A stretch of 64,000 nt of DNA from DATEPR01 sp036491115 (GTDB lineage Bacteria; Actinomycetota; Actinomycetes; Mycobacteriales; Pseudonocardiaceae). Positions 45,394 through 53,969 of the stretch are shown piece after piece. The stretch is taken from assembly GCA_036491115.1 (NCBI GenBank), contig DASXCQ010000099.1:47355-111354 (forward strand), given 5' to 3'. The position numbers and the translations under genes are program-made. Under the pieces are notes generated by a model, which worked only from the letters and a program-made list of their open reading frames with translations, did no database searches and was not told the origin of the DNA. Every line of letters begins with the position of its first letter. Positions within the stretch are counted from its first letter, which is position 1.

Positions 45394-46421
45394 TGGCGGC
45401 CCCGACCATCGGCGCCCAGGGCGCCGACGCCGGCCAGACGCCCCCGGTCCGCACCGTCACCATGGCGAAGGCCCTCAACCAGGGCCTGCGATCGGCGATG
45501 GAAGCCGACCCGAAGGTCATCGTGATGGGCGAGGACGTCGGCAAGCTCGGTGGCGTCTTCCGCATCACCGACGGGCTGCAGAAGGACTTCGGTGAGCAGC
45601 GGGTGCTGGACACGCCGCTGGCCGAGTCCGGCATCGTCGGCACCGCGGTCGGCCTGGCCATCCGCGGCTTCCGGCCGGTGTGCGAGATCCAGTTCGACGG
45701 GTTCGTGTTCCCGGCGTTCGACCAGATCGTGTCCCAGCTGGCCAAGCAGCACTACCGCAGCCAGGGCAAGGTGAAGATGCCCGTGGTGGTGCGGATCCCG
45801 TTCGGCGGTGGCATCGGCGCGGTCGAGCACCACTCGGAGTCGCCGGAGTCGTACTTCGCGCACACCGCCGGCCTGAAGGTCGTGGCCTGCTCCAACCCGG
45901 TGGACGCCTACTGGATGATCCAGCAGGCGATCGCCTGCGACGACCCGGTGGTGTTCTTCGAACCCAAGGGCCGCTACTACGAGAAGGCCGAACTGGACAC
46001 CTCCATCGCCCCGATGCCGCTGTTCCGCTCCAAGGTGCTGCGGACCGGCGGCAGCGCGACGCTGGCCAGCTACGGCCCGTCGATCCGCACCTGCCTGGCC
46101 GCGGCGAGCGCCGCCGAGTCGGACGGTGTCGACCTGGAGGTCATCGACCTGCGTTCGCTGTCCCCGCTGGACCTGGAGCCGGTGTTCGAGTCGGTACGCC
46201 GGACCGGCCGGCTGGTGGTGGTCAGCGAGTCGCCGAGCGAGGCGTCCATCGCGTCCGAAGTGGCCACCCGGGTGCAGCAGGAGTGCTTCTACTCGTTGGA
46301 GGCGCCGGTGTTGCGGGTGACCGGTTTCGACACCCCGTACCCCCCGACCAAGCTGGAGGACGAGTTCCTGCCGGACCTGGACCGGGTGCTGCACGCCGTC
46401 GACCGCTCGCTGGCCTGGTGA
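45393..46421 (+). CDS. 2-oxo acid dehydrogenase E1 component, beta subunit
   Basis: A 342-residue E1 beta subunit. Typical segments are VIVMGEDVGKLGGVFRIT, DTPLAESGIVGTAVGLAIRG, EIQFDGFVFPAFDQIVSQLAK, GGGIGAVEHHSESPES with the conserved His, and the C-terminal transketolase domain with VIDLRSLSPLD. It pairs with the alpha subunit to decarboxylate the 2-oxo acid and transfer the acyl group to lipoate on E2. The start overlaps the alpha-subunit stop by one base, and the E2 gene begins nine bases after its stop. Confidence 0.94.
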   Translation: MAAPTIGAQGADAGQTPPVRTVTMAKALNQGLRSAMEADPKVIVMGEDVGKLGGVFRITDGLQKDFGEQRVLDTPLAESGIVGTAVGLAIRGFRPVCEIQFDGFVFPAFDQIVSQLAKQHYRSQGKVKMPVVVRIPFGGGIGAVEHHSESPESYFAHTAGLKVVACSNPVDAYWMIQQAIACDDPVVFFEPKGRYYEKAELDTSIAPMPLFRSKVLRTGGSATLASYGPSIRTCLAAASAAESDGVDLEVIDLRSLSPLDLEPVFESVRRTGRLVVVSESPSEASIASEVATRVQQECFYSLEAPVLRVTGFDTPYPPTKLEDEFLPDLDRVLHAVDRSLAW

Positions 46422-46430
46422 GGTGCGCGG

Positions 46431-47747
46431 ATGCCTGACTTCAAGCGATTCCTGCTGCCCGACACCGCCGAGGGCCTGACCGACGCGGAAATCCTGTCGT
46501 GGCACGTGAAACCGGGTGACGACGTGGTCGTCAACCAGATCATCGTGGAGATCGAGACGGCGAAGGCGGCGGTCGAGCTGCCATCGCCCTACGCCGGCAA
46601 GGTCACCGAACTGCTGGTCGAGGCCGGCCAGACGGTGGACGTCGGCGTGCCGATCATCGTGATCGACGTCGACCCCACCGGCGCGGCCCCCGCGCCGTCC
46701 GCCAACGGTTCCGCGCCCGCGGAGAGCGAGGGCGTGCCGAACCTGGTCGGCTACGGGCCCAAGATCCGAGCCGCCCAGCGCAGGCCGAGGCAGGGTGCCG
46801 TGGCGGCGGCCCCGGCCGAGCCGGTGCGAGTGGTGGAGCCCGAGCCGGTGCCCGAGCCCGACCCGGTGGCCGCGACCCGGGGTGGCTACGTCCCGCTGGC
46901 CAAGCCGCCGGTCCGCAAGCTGGCCAGGGAGCTGGGTGTCGACCTCTACGTGCTGACCGGCACCGGCCCGTCCGGCGTGATCACCAGGGACGACGTGCAA
47001 CGGGCGACGGCCCCCGCCGGCCCGGCTGTCACCCGGTCGTCGGCGCCGGACCGGGAACGGCGGGTACCGGTGAAGGGAGTGCGCCGGGCGACGGCGCAGG
47101 CGATGGTGTCCAGCGCGTTCACCGCACCGCACGTCACCGAGTTCCTGACCGTCGACGTGACACCGATGATGGAGCTGCGGGCCAGGCTGAAGACCGATCC
47201 TCGGTTCGCCGGGGTGCGGGTGACGCCGCTGGCGTTCGCCGCCAAGGCGGTGTGCCTCGCGGTGCGGCGGACACCGGACGTGAACGCCACCTGGGACGAG
47301 CAGGCAGGCGAGATCGTCTACAAGTCGTATGTGCACCTGGGCATCGCGGCCGCCACTCCGCGCGGTCTCGTGGTCCCGAAGATCCGGGACGCCGAGCAAC
47401 TGTCGCTGGCTGAGCTGGCAGCGGCGCTGGACGGCCTGACGAACACGGCCCGCGAGGGCCGGACGACGCCGGCCGACATGCTGGACGGCACGTTCACCAT
47501 CACCAACGTCGGCGTGTTCGGTGTGGACACCGGCACGCCGATCATCAACCCCGGCGAGTCCGCGATCCTGGCGTTCGGTGCCATCCGGGACATGCCGTGG
47601 GTAGTGGACGGCCAGATCGTGCCGCGCAAGGTGTGCCAGCTCTCGCTGAGCTTCGACCACCGAGTGGTGGACGGCGAACAGGGCTCGCGCTTCCTCGCGG
47701 ATGTCGGCGCCCTGCTCGCCGACCCGGCGACGGCGATCACGTTCTGA
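46431..47747 (+). CDS. Dihydrolipoamide acyltransferase (E2) of the 2-oxo acid dehydrogenase
   Basis: A 438-residue E2 core protein with one lipoyl domain (lipoylated Lys in IVEIETAKAAVELPSPY, about residue 46), a charged Pro/Glu linker (VVEPEPVPEPDPV), a peripheral-subunit-binding domain (PPVRKLARELGVDLYVLTG) and the catalytic domain ending SFDHRVVDGEQGS with the active-site His and Asp. It transfers the acyl group to CoA. No E3 gene follows; a 12-bp perfect hairpin ends the operon five bases after the stop. ATG 46431 has GAGGTG upstream. Confidence 0.94.
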   Translation: MPDFKRFLLPDTAEGLTDAEILSWHVKPGDDVVVNQIIVEIETAKAAVELPSPYAGKVTELLVEAGQTVDVGVPIIVIDVDPTGAAPAPSANGSAPAESEGVPNLVGYGPKIRAAQRRPRQGAVAAAPAEPVRVVEPEPVPEPDPVAATRGGYVPLAKPPVRKLARELGVDLYVLTGTGPSGVITRDDVQRATAPAGPAVTRSSAPDRERRVPVKGVRRATAQAMVSSAFTAPHVTEFLTVDVTPMMELRARLKTDPRFAGVRVTPLAFAAKAVCLAVRRTPDVNATWDEQAGEIVYKSYVHLGIAAATPRGLVVPKIRDAEQLSLAELAAALDGLTNTAREGRTTPADMLDGTFTITNVGVFGVDTGTPIINPGESAILAFGAIRDMPWVVDGQIVPRKVCQLSLSFDHRVVDGEQGSRFLADVGALLADPATAITF

Positions 47748-47751
47748 CGGC

Positions 47752-47779
47752 GGGCCGGCCCGCACCAGCGGGCCGGCCC
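47752..47779 (+). terminator. Hairpin terminator of the 2-oxo acid dehydrogenase operon
   Basis: GGGCCGGCCCGC (47752-47763) and GCGGGCCGGCCC (47768-47779) pair perfectly around ACCA, starting five bases after the E2 stop. There is no T run. Confidence 0.75.
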
Positions 47780-48073
47780 ATACCGCCACGTCGCCATTGG
47801 CGATGGCGATCGGCTGATGCCGAGACACCGTCGAATTGGTACCGCCGGCCAGCGTGAATCAAATATATTCCTCGAGAGACCAGTACTGCGCGAGCTCGGC
47901 CTTCCCGGGTGTGGACCCTTAAGTCGAGGGGTCGGACGACCCTCCAGCTCTGGCTTACTGGCCGATACAGGCGAGGGAAGGCTCGGTCTGTCGGACGGCC
48001 TGGCACCGACAACGCACTGGGATCCCTGAATCCCGGCCGCGTTCACACCTTTTGCCCGAAGGCGGTCAACTGT
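47780..48073. other. Gene-free leader region upstream of a small secreted protein
   Basis: I see no gene here. The stretch holds the only strongly A/T-rich patch nearby (AATCAAATATATTCC, about 47856-47870), a good promoter candidate. A GAGGGGTCG/CGACCCTC near-palindrome lies at about 47926-47944. A long untranslated leader for the secreted protein gene at 48074 is therefore possible. Confidence 0.4.
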
Positions 48074-48577
48074 ATGCGGTTGAAAAGAGTTCTAGGCCTG
48101 TTATTCGTGGTGGCGCCGCTCAGCGCCGCGTTGTCCATCATTTCTGCTGGTGCGGCATCGGCCAGCACCCTCGGTGTCACCGGCACCTGCGGTGACACGA
48201 TGACCATGTCGGTCGCGAGACTCGGTGCTCCGATCATCACGACCATCACGATCCCGGACACCACTTCGTCGGACGTGTGGACTCTCAGCGCCACCGAGCA
48301 GGAGTTCAACGCGGTCACGGGTGCTCCGTTCGGCAACCCGTTCCCGGTGACCAAGAACGAGTTCACGACGCCGTTGTCGTTCAACTCCGCTCACACCGGC
48401 TTCACCGCGATCGCCAACATCGAGAACCTGAGCGGGCTCACGTCCGAGATCAGCTACACCGCGACCAGAACCTCACCGGCCCAGACCTGCACCAACCACG
48501 GCTTCTGGACCGACCCGACGACCGGACCCGGTCCGGTGGCGCAGAACCCCACCGGCGCTCCGGGAATACCCGGCTGA
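48074..48577 (+). CDS. Small secreted protein of unknown function
   Basis: A 167-residue exported protein. The signal peptide MRLKRVLGLLFVVAPLSAAL...AGAASA is followed by a Thr/Ser-rich mature part of about 135 residues with two cysteines (GTCGDTM and AQTCTNHG) that could form one disulfide, and a Gly/Pro tail. The pattern suggests a beta-sandwich, but I recognise no family. Its A/T content is higher than its neighbours'. ATG 48074 is chosen for the signal peptide; the frame runs upstream to 47909 without similarity. A strong hairpin follows the stop. Confidence 0.7.
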   Translation: MRLKRVLGLLFVVAPLSAALSIISAGAASASTLGVTGTCGDTMTMSVARLGAPIITTITIPDTTSSDVWTLSATEQEFNAVTGAPFGNPFPVTKNEFTTPLSFNSAHTGFTAIANIENLSGLTSEISYTATRTSPAQTCTNHGFWTDPTTGPGPVAQNPTGAPGIPG

Positions 48578-48595
48578 CCTGAACGACGAGCAACG

Positions 48596-48635
48596 TACGG
48601 GCTGCCCGGCCGGACCAACCGGCCAGCAGCCCGTA
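48596..48635 (+). terminator. Hairpin terminator after the secreted protein gene
   Basis: TACGGGCTGC (48596-48605) pairs with GCAGCCCGTA (48626-48635), and GGCCGG with CCGGCC inside, leaving ACCAA as loop. It lies 18 bp after the stop and also separates this gene from the thiolase remnant on the other strand. Confidence 0.7.
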
Positions 48636-48651
48636 TGCGCGACAGGGCCCA

Positions 48652-48942
48652 GAGAGGTTCGATGATCGTGGCGTTGGCCAGTCCGCCGGCCTCGCACATG
48701 ACCTGCGGGCCGTAGCGGGCGCCGCACTGCTCCAGCGCGTTCACCAGCGTGGTCATGATGCGCGCCCCGCTGGCGCCCAGCGGGTGGCCGACGGCGACGG
48801 CGCCGCCGTTGAGGTTGATCTTCGCGTCCGGCACGCCGGTTCCCGCTGCCACGCCAGCACCACCGACGCCGGACAGCGCGCCACCCGGCTTGCCCTTGCC
48901 CACCGGTGTGCGGACGGCTTCGACGATGACGGCGTCCCGCAT
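48652..48942 (-). pseudogene. Thiolase remnant with a large internal deletion
   Basis: The frame begins like a thiolase (MRDAVIVEAVRTPVGKGKPGG). After about 20 further residues it continues with the thiolase C-terminus: KINLNGGAVAVGHPLGASGA, containing the catalytic His, then GPQVMCEAGGLANATIIEPL in place of the usual end with the catalytic Cys region. Some 270 central residues, including the nucleophilic Cys of the N-domain, are missing, yet the join is in frame. It therefore cannot be an active thiolase. The intact FadA2-like thiolase at 51976 is a different, longer type. The remnant is divergent from the tetR gene. Confidence 0.8.
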
Positions 48943-48995
48943 GACGATCACTTCTCGAGTTAGTTGGAAACCTGAACTCATGGTATCCCGTGCGG

Positions 48996-49010
48996 GTTGG
49001 ACAATCCAAC
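48996..49010. promoter_or_regulatory. Palindrome GTTGGACAATCCAAC between thiolase remnant and tetR
   Basis: Six-base arms GTTGGA and TCCAAC flank CAA. The site lies 53 bp upstream of the TetR start. A related half-site TTAGTTGGA occurs at about 48959-48967. TetR repressors commonly bind such palindromes in their own divergent promoters, so this is a candidate autoregulatory operator. Confidence 0.5.
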
Positions 49011-49063
49011 TCGCTGCCGAGCGAGGCTAGGCTTTGCACAACGACGTGCCTGGGGAGGTCACG

Positions 49064-49720
49064 ATGGCGCTGGCTGACGGTTCTCCGGTACGTGCCAAAC
49101 GGTTGCCCCGGCACGTACGGGAACGGCAGATCCTGGACGCCGCCGTGCACGTGTTCGCGGAGTACGGCTACCACGACGCGTCGATGGACGAGATCTCCGA
49201 GGTCGCCGGCATCTCCAAGCCGATGCTGTACGCGTACGTCGGCGCCAAGGAGGACCTGTTCGCCGCGTGCATCCACCGCGAGGCGACCCGGCTGCTGGAG
49301 GCGATCGCCGCCGGCATCGAGACCGGCGCACCCGCCGACGTCCAGTTATGGAGCGGGCTGCGCTCGTTCTTCGGCTTCGTCGGCGAGCACCGGGAGAGCT
49401 GGCGGGTGCTGCACCGCCAGTCCATCGCCCAGGGCGGGCCGTTCGCGCAGGAACTGCTGGCCATGCGGCAGCGGGCGATCGACATGGTCGCCGTCGTCGT
49501 GACCCGGGCCGGCACCGACGAGGGCGTCGGCGATGCGGCGCGGGTGGCGGGCCAACCGCTGGCGGCGGCGCTGGTCGGCGCGGGCGAGTCGCTCGCCGAC
49601 TGGTGGCTGGACAATCCCGAGGAGTCGCCGAGCTCGATCGCGGCGCGGCTGATGAACCTGGTGTGGATGGGTTTCGGGAACCTGGTGGAGCAGCGGGTGT
49701 GGAAGCCGCCTAAGGAGTGA
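49064..49720 (+). CDS. TetR/AcrR-family transcriptional regulator
   Basis: A 218-residue regulator. The N-terminal helix-turn-helix is RERQILDAAVHVFAEYGYHDASMDEISEVAGISKPMLYAYVGAKEDLF, a standard TetR DNA-binding domain; the C-terminal 150 residues form the ligand domain. ATG 49064 has GGGGAGG six bases upstream. It stands beside maoC, fabG4-like and fadA2-like genes, as a TetR gene does in the corresponding mycobacterial locus, so control of lipid genes is likely. Its stop overlaps the convergent maoC gene by 11 bp. Confidence 0.9.
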   Translation: MALADGSPVRAKRLPRHVRERQILDAAVHVFAEYGYHDASMDEISEVAGISKPMLYAYVGAKEDLFAACIHREATRLLEAIAAGIETGAPADVQLWSGLRSFFGFVGEHRESWRVLHRQSIAQGGPFAQELLAMRQRAIDMVAVVVTRAGTDEGVGDAARVAGQPLAAALVGAGESLADWWLDNPEESPSSIAARLMNLVWMGFGNLVEQRVWKPPKE

Positions 49721-50540
49721 CCCGACCGGTCACGTGCGGCCGCCCGGTTCGCCGGCCGGCCAGGGTGAACTCCGGCCCGTTGACGGTGAGCGCCACCGTG
49801 GCGGGCAACAGGATCGGCAGCTTGAACCGGACGTCCACGGTGTACGCGGTGGGCAGCCCACCCTCGAAGAACGCCAGGCACCGCGCCATCGACCACATGC
49901 CGTGCGCGATCGCCCGCCGGAAGCCGAACAGCCGCGCGGTCAGCGGATGCAGGTGGATCGGGTTGCGGTCGCCGGACACGTCGGCGTAGCGGCGTCCGGC
50001 GTCGGCAGGCACCCGCCACACCGCGTCCGGCCGGCCCGGCGGGCGGTCGTCCCGTGCTCCCGACCCGGCGGACCGGGTACGACGCAGGTAGGTGCTGGTC
50101 TCCGACCAGACCGGTTCGCCGCCCACGAGCGCCTCGCTGACCAGGTCGAACTGGGTGCCCCGCTCGTGGCGCCGCAGGTGCTCGGCGCGGGTGCGCAGGA
50201 CGAGCGGCTCGTCGGCGCGCAGCGGCCGGGTCTGGCTGATCCGGTCGGCCACATGCACCAGGCCGATCATGCCGAACGGGAAGCCGGGCGAGGTCATCAG
50301 CGCCACCTGCAACCCGAACACCAGCACGTGCGGGTACGTCGCGGGCAGTTCGTCGGACAGCCGGAAGCCGCACACCCTGTCGTACGCGGCCAGGTTCGCC
50401 CGGTCGACCACGACACCGGAGCGGGCCAGCCCACCGATGGGCAGTGCGCCGGCGCGTCTGCCCGGCCGGACCGCCGCCAGCGCCGCCTTGCCGAACAGGG
50501 CCGTCAGGTTCGGGGCCGCCGCGAGTTCGGTGTCGGTCAC
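49710..50540 (-). CDS. MaoC-family hydratase/dehydratase (HtdX-like)
   Basis: A 276-residue double-hotdog enoyl-thioester hydratase. The C-terminal hotdog has the hydratase motif YADVSGDRNPIHLHPLTARLFGF with the catalytic Asp/His pair, then AIAHGMWSMARCLAF. It probably hydrates trans-2-enoyl-CoA or -ACP. The position matches HtdX (Rv0241c), which sits beside FabG4 in mycobacteria. GTG 50540 starts one base after the fabG4-like stop, so the two are coupled and share the motif-bearing promoter at 51895-51975. Confidence 0.86.
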   Translation of the reverse strand: MTDTELAAAPNLTALFGKAALAAVRPGRRAGALPIGGLARSGVVVDRANLAAYDRVCGFRLSDELPATYPHVLVFGLQVALMTSPGFPFGMIGLVHVADRISQTRPLRADEPLVLRTRAEHLRRHERGTQFDLVSEALVGGEPVWSETSTYLRRTRSAGSGARDDRPPGRPDAVWRVPADAGRRYADVSGDRNPIHLHPLTARLFGFRRAIAHGMWSMARCLAFFEGGLPTAYTVDVRFKLPILLPATVALTVNGPEFTLAGRRTGRPHVTGRVTP

Positions 50541-50541
50541 C

Positions 50542-51894
50542 TCACGCCCCCAGCAGGCTCTGCCCGCACACCCGGACCACGTTGCCGTTCACCCCGGCCG
50601 ACGCGGGATTGGCGTACCAGGCAATGGTTTCCGCCACGTCGACCGGCAGCCCGCCCTGGGCCATACCGTTCATCCTGCGACCGGCCTCGCGGATGAACAG
50701 CGGCACCGCGGCGGTCATCTTCGTCTCGATGAAGCCGGGCGCGACCGCGTTCACGGTCCCGCCCTGCCGAGCCAGTTTCGGCGCCAGCGCGGCGACCATG
50801 CCGATCACGCCCGCCTTGGCGGTGGCGTAGTTGGTCTGGCCGACGTTGCCGGCGATACCCGCGATCGAGGACACGCCGACGATCCGGCCGCCGGACCGCA
50901 GCGTGCGCTTGCCCAGCAGCGTGTCGTTGATCCGCACCTGACTGGCCAGGTTCACCGCCAGCACGGCGTCCCACCGGCCGGTGTCCATCCTGCCCAGCGT
51001 CCGGTCGCGGGTGATGCCGGCGTTGTGCACCACGATGTCCACGCCGTCGTGCCGGGTGGTCAGGTGGTCGACCAGCTTCGCGGGTGCGTCGTCCGCGGTG
51101 ATGTCCAGTTGCAGCGACTCGCCGCGCACCCGGTTGGCCACCGTCGACAGGTCGGCGCCCTGGGCCGGGACGTCCAGGCACACGACGTGCGCGCCGTCCC
51201 TGGCCAACACCTCGGCGATGGCCGCGCCGATGCCCCGCGACGCGCCGGTGACCAGCGCGACCTTGCCGGCCAGCGGCGTCTCCCAGCCGTCCGGGTCGAC
51301 GACGCCGTCCTGGACCGCGCCGATCCGGACCACCTGGCCGGACACGTAGGCGGACTTGGCGGACAGCAGGAACCGCACGGTCGACTCGAGCGCGTCCTCG
51401 GCACCCTTCGCCACGTGGACCAGTTGCGCCGTGGCGCCCCGGCGCAGTTCCTTGCCCACCGAGCGGGTGAATCCCTCCAGGGCGCGCTGGGCGATCTTCT
51501 CGCCGGCCGCGGTGACGCTCTCCGGTGGCGTGCCGAGCACGAGGACCCGCCCGCAGCCGGCGATCCCGCGGATCATCGGGTGGAAGAACTCGTGCAGGTG
51601 GCGCAACTGCTCCGGCGCGGTGATCCCGGTGGCGTCGAAGACGAGCGCGCCGGGCCGTTCGTCCACAGTAGAGGGATCGTGCTCGGTCCGGACGTCCGCG
51701 TCTGCCTTGGTCAGTATCGCGGACACGGCGTCCAGCAGGCGGCCGCCGGGAGCGGCGCCGACCAGTGCGGGACCGGTCAGCAGCGGCTGACCCGGCCGGT
51801 GGCGGCGCAGCCGGACCGGTTCGGGCAGCCCGAGCCGGCGGATCACCAGCCGACCGGGGCCGGACGTGGCGAACTGCTGGTAGCGGTCGGTCAT
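50542..51894 (-). CDS. fabG4: FabG4-like 3-oxoacyl-thioester reductase
   Basis: A 450-residue high-molecular-weight FabG. The first 200 residues are a degenerate Rossmann domain without a cofactor motif, as in mycobacterial FabG4 (Rv0242c). The second is a full SDR: LVTGASRGIGAAIAEVL, VVHNAGITRDRTL, GVSSIAGIAGN and YATAKAGVIGM with the catalytic Ser-Tyr-Lys. It reduces 3-oxoacyl-CoA or -ACP. ATG 51894 has AGGGAGG upstream. It is divergent from the fadA2-like gene across an 81-bp region with two TACTNGCNNGTA motifs. Confidence 0.9.
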   Translation of the reverse strand: MTDRYQQFATSGPGRLVIRRLGLPEPVRLRRHRPGQPLLTGPALVGAAPGGRLLDAVSAILTKADADVRTEHDPSTVDERPGALVFDATGITAPEQLRHLHEFFHPMIRGIAGCGRVLVLGTPPESVTAAGEKIAQRALEGFTRSVGKELRRGATAQLVHVAKGAEDALESTVRFLLSAKSAYVSGQVVRIGAVQDGVVDPDGWETPLAGKVALVTGASRGIGAAIAEVLARDGAHVVCLDVPAQGADLSTVANRVRGESLQLDITADDAPAKLVDHLTTRHDGVDIVVHNAGITRDRTLGRMDTGRWDAVLAVNLASQVRINDTLLGKRTLRSGGRIVGVSSIAGIAGNVGQTNYATAKAGVIGMVAALAPKLARQGGTVNAVAPGFIETKMTAAVPLFIREAGRRMNGMAQGGLPVDVAETIAWYANPASAGVNGNVVRVCGQSLLGA

Positions 51895-51905
51895 CCCGTC
51901 CTCCC

Positions 51906-51933
51906 TACTGGCAGGTAAGCCTACTCGCAAGTA
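51906..51933. promoter_or_regulatory. Paired operator motifs TACTNGCNNGTA between fabG4-like and fadA2-like genes
   Basis: Two copies, TACTGGCAGGTA (51906-51917) and TACTCGCAAGTA (51922-51933), occur with a 16-bp period in the divergent promoter. The second is part of a larger palindrome, CCTACTCGCAAGTAGG (51920-51935). The same 12-mer occurs twice before the fadE5-like gene. A TetR-type regulator, possibly the one at 49064, is the natural candidate; that link is inference. Confidence 0.65.
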
Positions 51934-51975
51934 GGTTACTATCAGCAGACTAGTACCTCTGCCAGGGAGGGCAAC

Positions 51976-53253
51976 ATGGCCGCAACGGTCCGGCGGGTGG
52001 CTGTGGTGGGCGGCAACCGGATTCCGTTCGCCAGGTCCAACAGCCGCTACTCCGCGGCGTCCAATCAGGACATGTTCACCGCGGCACTGGACGGGCTGGT
52101 CAGCCGGTTCGGGCTGGCGGGCGAACGGCTGGGCGAGGTGGTCGGCGGCGCGGTGCTCAAACACAGCCGCGACTTCAACCTCGTCCGGGAGTGCGTGCTG
52201 GGCAGCAGGCTGTCCCACGACACCCCTGCCTACGACGTGCAGCAGGCGTGCGGCACCGGCCTGCAGTCGGTGATCGCCGTGGCGAACAAGATCGCGCTCG
52301 GCCAGATCGAGTCCGGCGTGGCGGGCGGGGTGGACACCACCAGCGACGCGCCACTGGCGCTGCACGACGACCTGCGCCGTATCCTGGTCGCGCTGAACAG
52401 CGCGCCGAGCACGGGCGCGCGGCTGCGACAGCTGGGCAGGCTGCGGCCCGGCCAGATCGTGCCGGAGATCCCGCGCAACGTGGAGCCGCGCACCGGCCTG
52501 TCCATGGGCGAGCACGCCGCGCTGACCGCGCGCGAGTGGGCCATCGGCCGCGAGGAGCAGGACGAGTTGGCCGCCACCAGCCACCAACGACTGGCCGCCG
52601 CCTACGCGGCCGGCTTCTTCGACGACCTGGTCACCCCCTATCTCGGCCTGACCAGGGACCAGAACCTGCGGCCCGACTCGACGGCGGACCAGCTGGCCAA
52701 GCTCAAGCCGGCGTTCGGCGGCTCGGAGGGCACGATGACCGCGGGCAACTCGACACCGCTGTCCGACGGTGCCTCCGTCGTGCTGCTGGCCAGCGAGGAC
52801 TGGGCCCGCGAGCGGCGACTGCCGGTGCTGGCCTACCTGTCCCACAGCGAGACCGCCGCCGTCGACTACGTGCACGGCGGCGAGGGTCTGCTGATGGCGC
52901 CCGCCTACGCGGTGCCCAGGATGCTGGCCCGTGCCGGGATCACCCTGGCCGACTTCGACTTCTACGAGATCCACGAGGCGTTCGCGTCCCAGGTGCTGGC
53001 CACGCTGCGCGCCTGGGAAGACTCCGCGTACTGCAAGGAGAAGCTCGGCCTGGACGCCCCGCTCGGCTCGGTGGACCGGGCCCGGCTCAACGTCAACGGA
53101 TCGTCGCTGGCCGCGGGCCACCCGTTCGCCGCGACCGGCGCGCGGATCGTCGCGACGCTGGCGAAACTGCTCGCCGAGCGCGGTTCCGGCCGGGGTCTGG
53201 TGTCCATCTGCGCCGCGGGCGGCCAGGGCGTGACGGCGATCCTGGAACGCTAG
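51976..53253 (+). CDS. fadA2: FadA2-like acetyl-CoA acetyltransferase (thiolase)
   Basis: A 425-residue thiolase. The nucleophilic Cys is in YDVQQACGTGLQSV (about residue 92), followed by VAGGVDTTSDAP, EIHEAFASQVL, the catalytic His in NVNGSSLAAGHPFAATGAR and the second Cys in VSICAAGGQG. The residues for thiolysis are complete. The order relative to fabG4 and maoC matches FadA2 (Rv0243). ATG 51976 has AGGGAGGG seven bases upstream. The last four bases overlap the convergent SIMPL gene. Confidence 0.92.
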   Translation: MAATVRRVAVVGGNRIPFARSNSRYSAASNQDMFTAALDGLVSRFGLAGERLGEVVGGAVLKHSRDFNLVRECVLGSRLSHDTPAYDVQQACGTGLQSVIAVANKIALGQIESGVAGGVDTTSDAPLALHDDLRRILVALNSAPSTGARLRQLGRLRPGQIVPEIPRNVEPRTGLSMGEHAALTAREWAIGREEQDELAATSHQRLAAAYAAGFFDDLVTPYLGLTRDQNLRPDSTADQLAKLKPAFGGSEGTMTAGNSTPLSDGASVVLLASEDWARERRLPVLAYLSHSETAAVDYVHGGEGLLMAPAYAVPRMLARAGITLADFDFYEIHEAFASQVLATLRAWEDSAYCKEKLGLDAPLGSVDRARLNVNGSSLAAGHPFAATGARIVATLAKLLAERGSGRGLVSICAAGGQGVTAILER

Positions 53254-53861
53254 GCCATCAGGTCCCAGGTGGCCGAACAGTTCGCCAACACGCTGATCTC
53301 CTCCGGGAGCAGGGACAGTTCGGCCACGGCCGGTGCGGCGGACCGGCTACTCAGGGCCCTGGCGATGTGGACGGTCCGGCCACCGCCGGGGGACTGGTCC
53401 TCCAGGCGCACCAGCGGGCCCAACCGGGCGGCCAGCGCGTCGGCGTAGCCCTGCGCTGTGCCGCGGGCGTCGGCCACGGCCAGCCGTTGTGCCTCGCCGA
53501 ACGCGGCACTCCGGTCGGCGAGGTCCCAGAACGGCCCGTCCAGCGACGACGGGTCGGCCGTCACCAGTTCGGCGATCAGGTCGTCGAGCTGGTCCAGGTC
53601 GACGACCAGGATCGAGTACCGCTGGGTGGCCGCGGTGCCGGACCGGCGACGGCCGTCGAAGGCGTCGTGCACGGACAGCCTGCGGGACTCGACGGTGACG
53701 CCGTCGCGCCCCAGCAGGACCTGGACCCGTGCGACCCGGGTGGCCAGGGCGTCGACGGCGGCGACGCGGTCCTTGGCCCGCACGGTGAAGGCGGCGTGCA
53801 CCCTCGCCCGGTCCGCGACCCGGTGAACCTCGCCCCGACCCTGGGTGACGATCTGTGCCAT
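53250..53861 (-). CDS. SIMPL-domain (DUF541) protein
   Basis: A 203-residue protein of the SIMPL family. It starts MAQIVTQGRGEVHRVADRAR, like the typical VSG.G.v...PD...l opening, and has RYSILVVDLDQLDDLIAEL and the second half DARGTAQGYADALAARLGP. Family members form oligomeric rings and are often periplasmic, but no signal peptide is visible here. ATG 53861 is preferred over a start at 53909, which would enter the promoter region. The divergent VOC gene lies 108 bp away. Confidence 0.82.
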   Translation of the reverse strand: MAQIVTQGRGEVHRVADRARVHAAFTVRAKDRVAAVDALATRVARVQVLLGRDGVTVESRRLSVHDAFDGRRRSGTAATQRYSILVVDLDQLDDLIAELVTADPSSLDGPFWDLADRSAAFGEAQRLAVADARGTAQGYADALAARLGPLVRLEDQSPGGGRTVHIARALSSRSAAPAVAELSLLPEEISVLANCSATWDLMA

Positions 53862-53901
53862 GTGATCAGCCAACCGCCATCGAGCCGTATTCGGCAATCT
53901 A

Positions 53902-53916
53902 GTATCCACTCGATAC
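53902..53916. promoter_or_regulatory. Inverted repeat GTATC-N5-GATAC between SIMPL and VOC genes
   Basis: Five-base arms 53902-53906 and 53912-53916 lie in a 108-bp divergent gap, inside a larger inverted pair CCGTAT/ATACGG (about 53885-53890 and 53913-53918). It may be an operator or part of a promoter; the regulator is not known. Confidence 0.3.
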
Positions 53917-53969
53917 GGTGGTAGTTCCCGATATCGACGGGCCTGGGGAACTGCCTATCCTGCTGGGCT

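Noticed and set aside
45312..47828. 838-codon minus-strand frame opposite the E1 beta and E2 genes
   Set aside because: The opposite strand carries complete E1 beta and E2 proteins in one coupled operon, so this is an antisense artefact.
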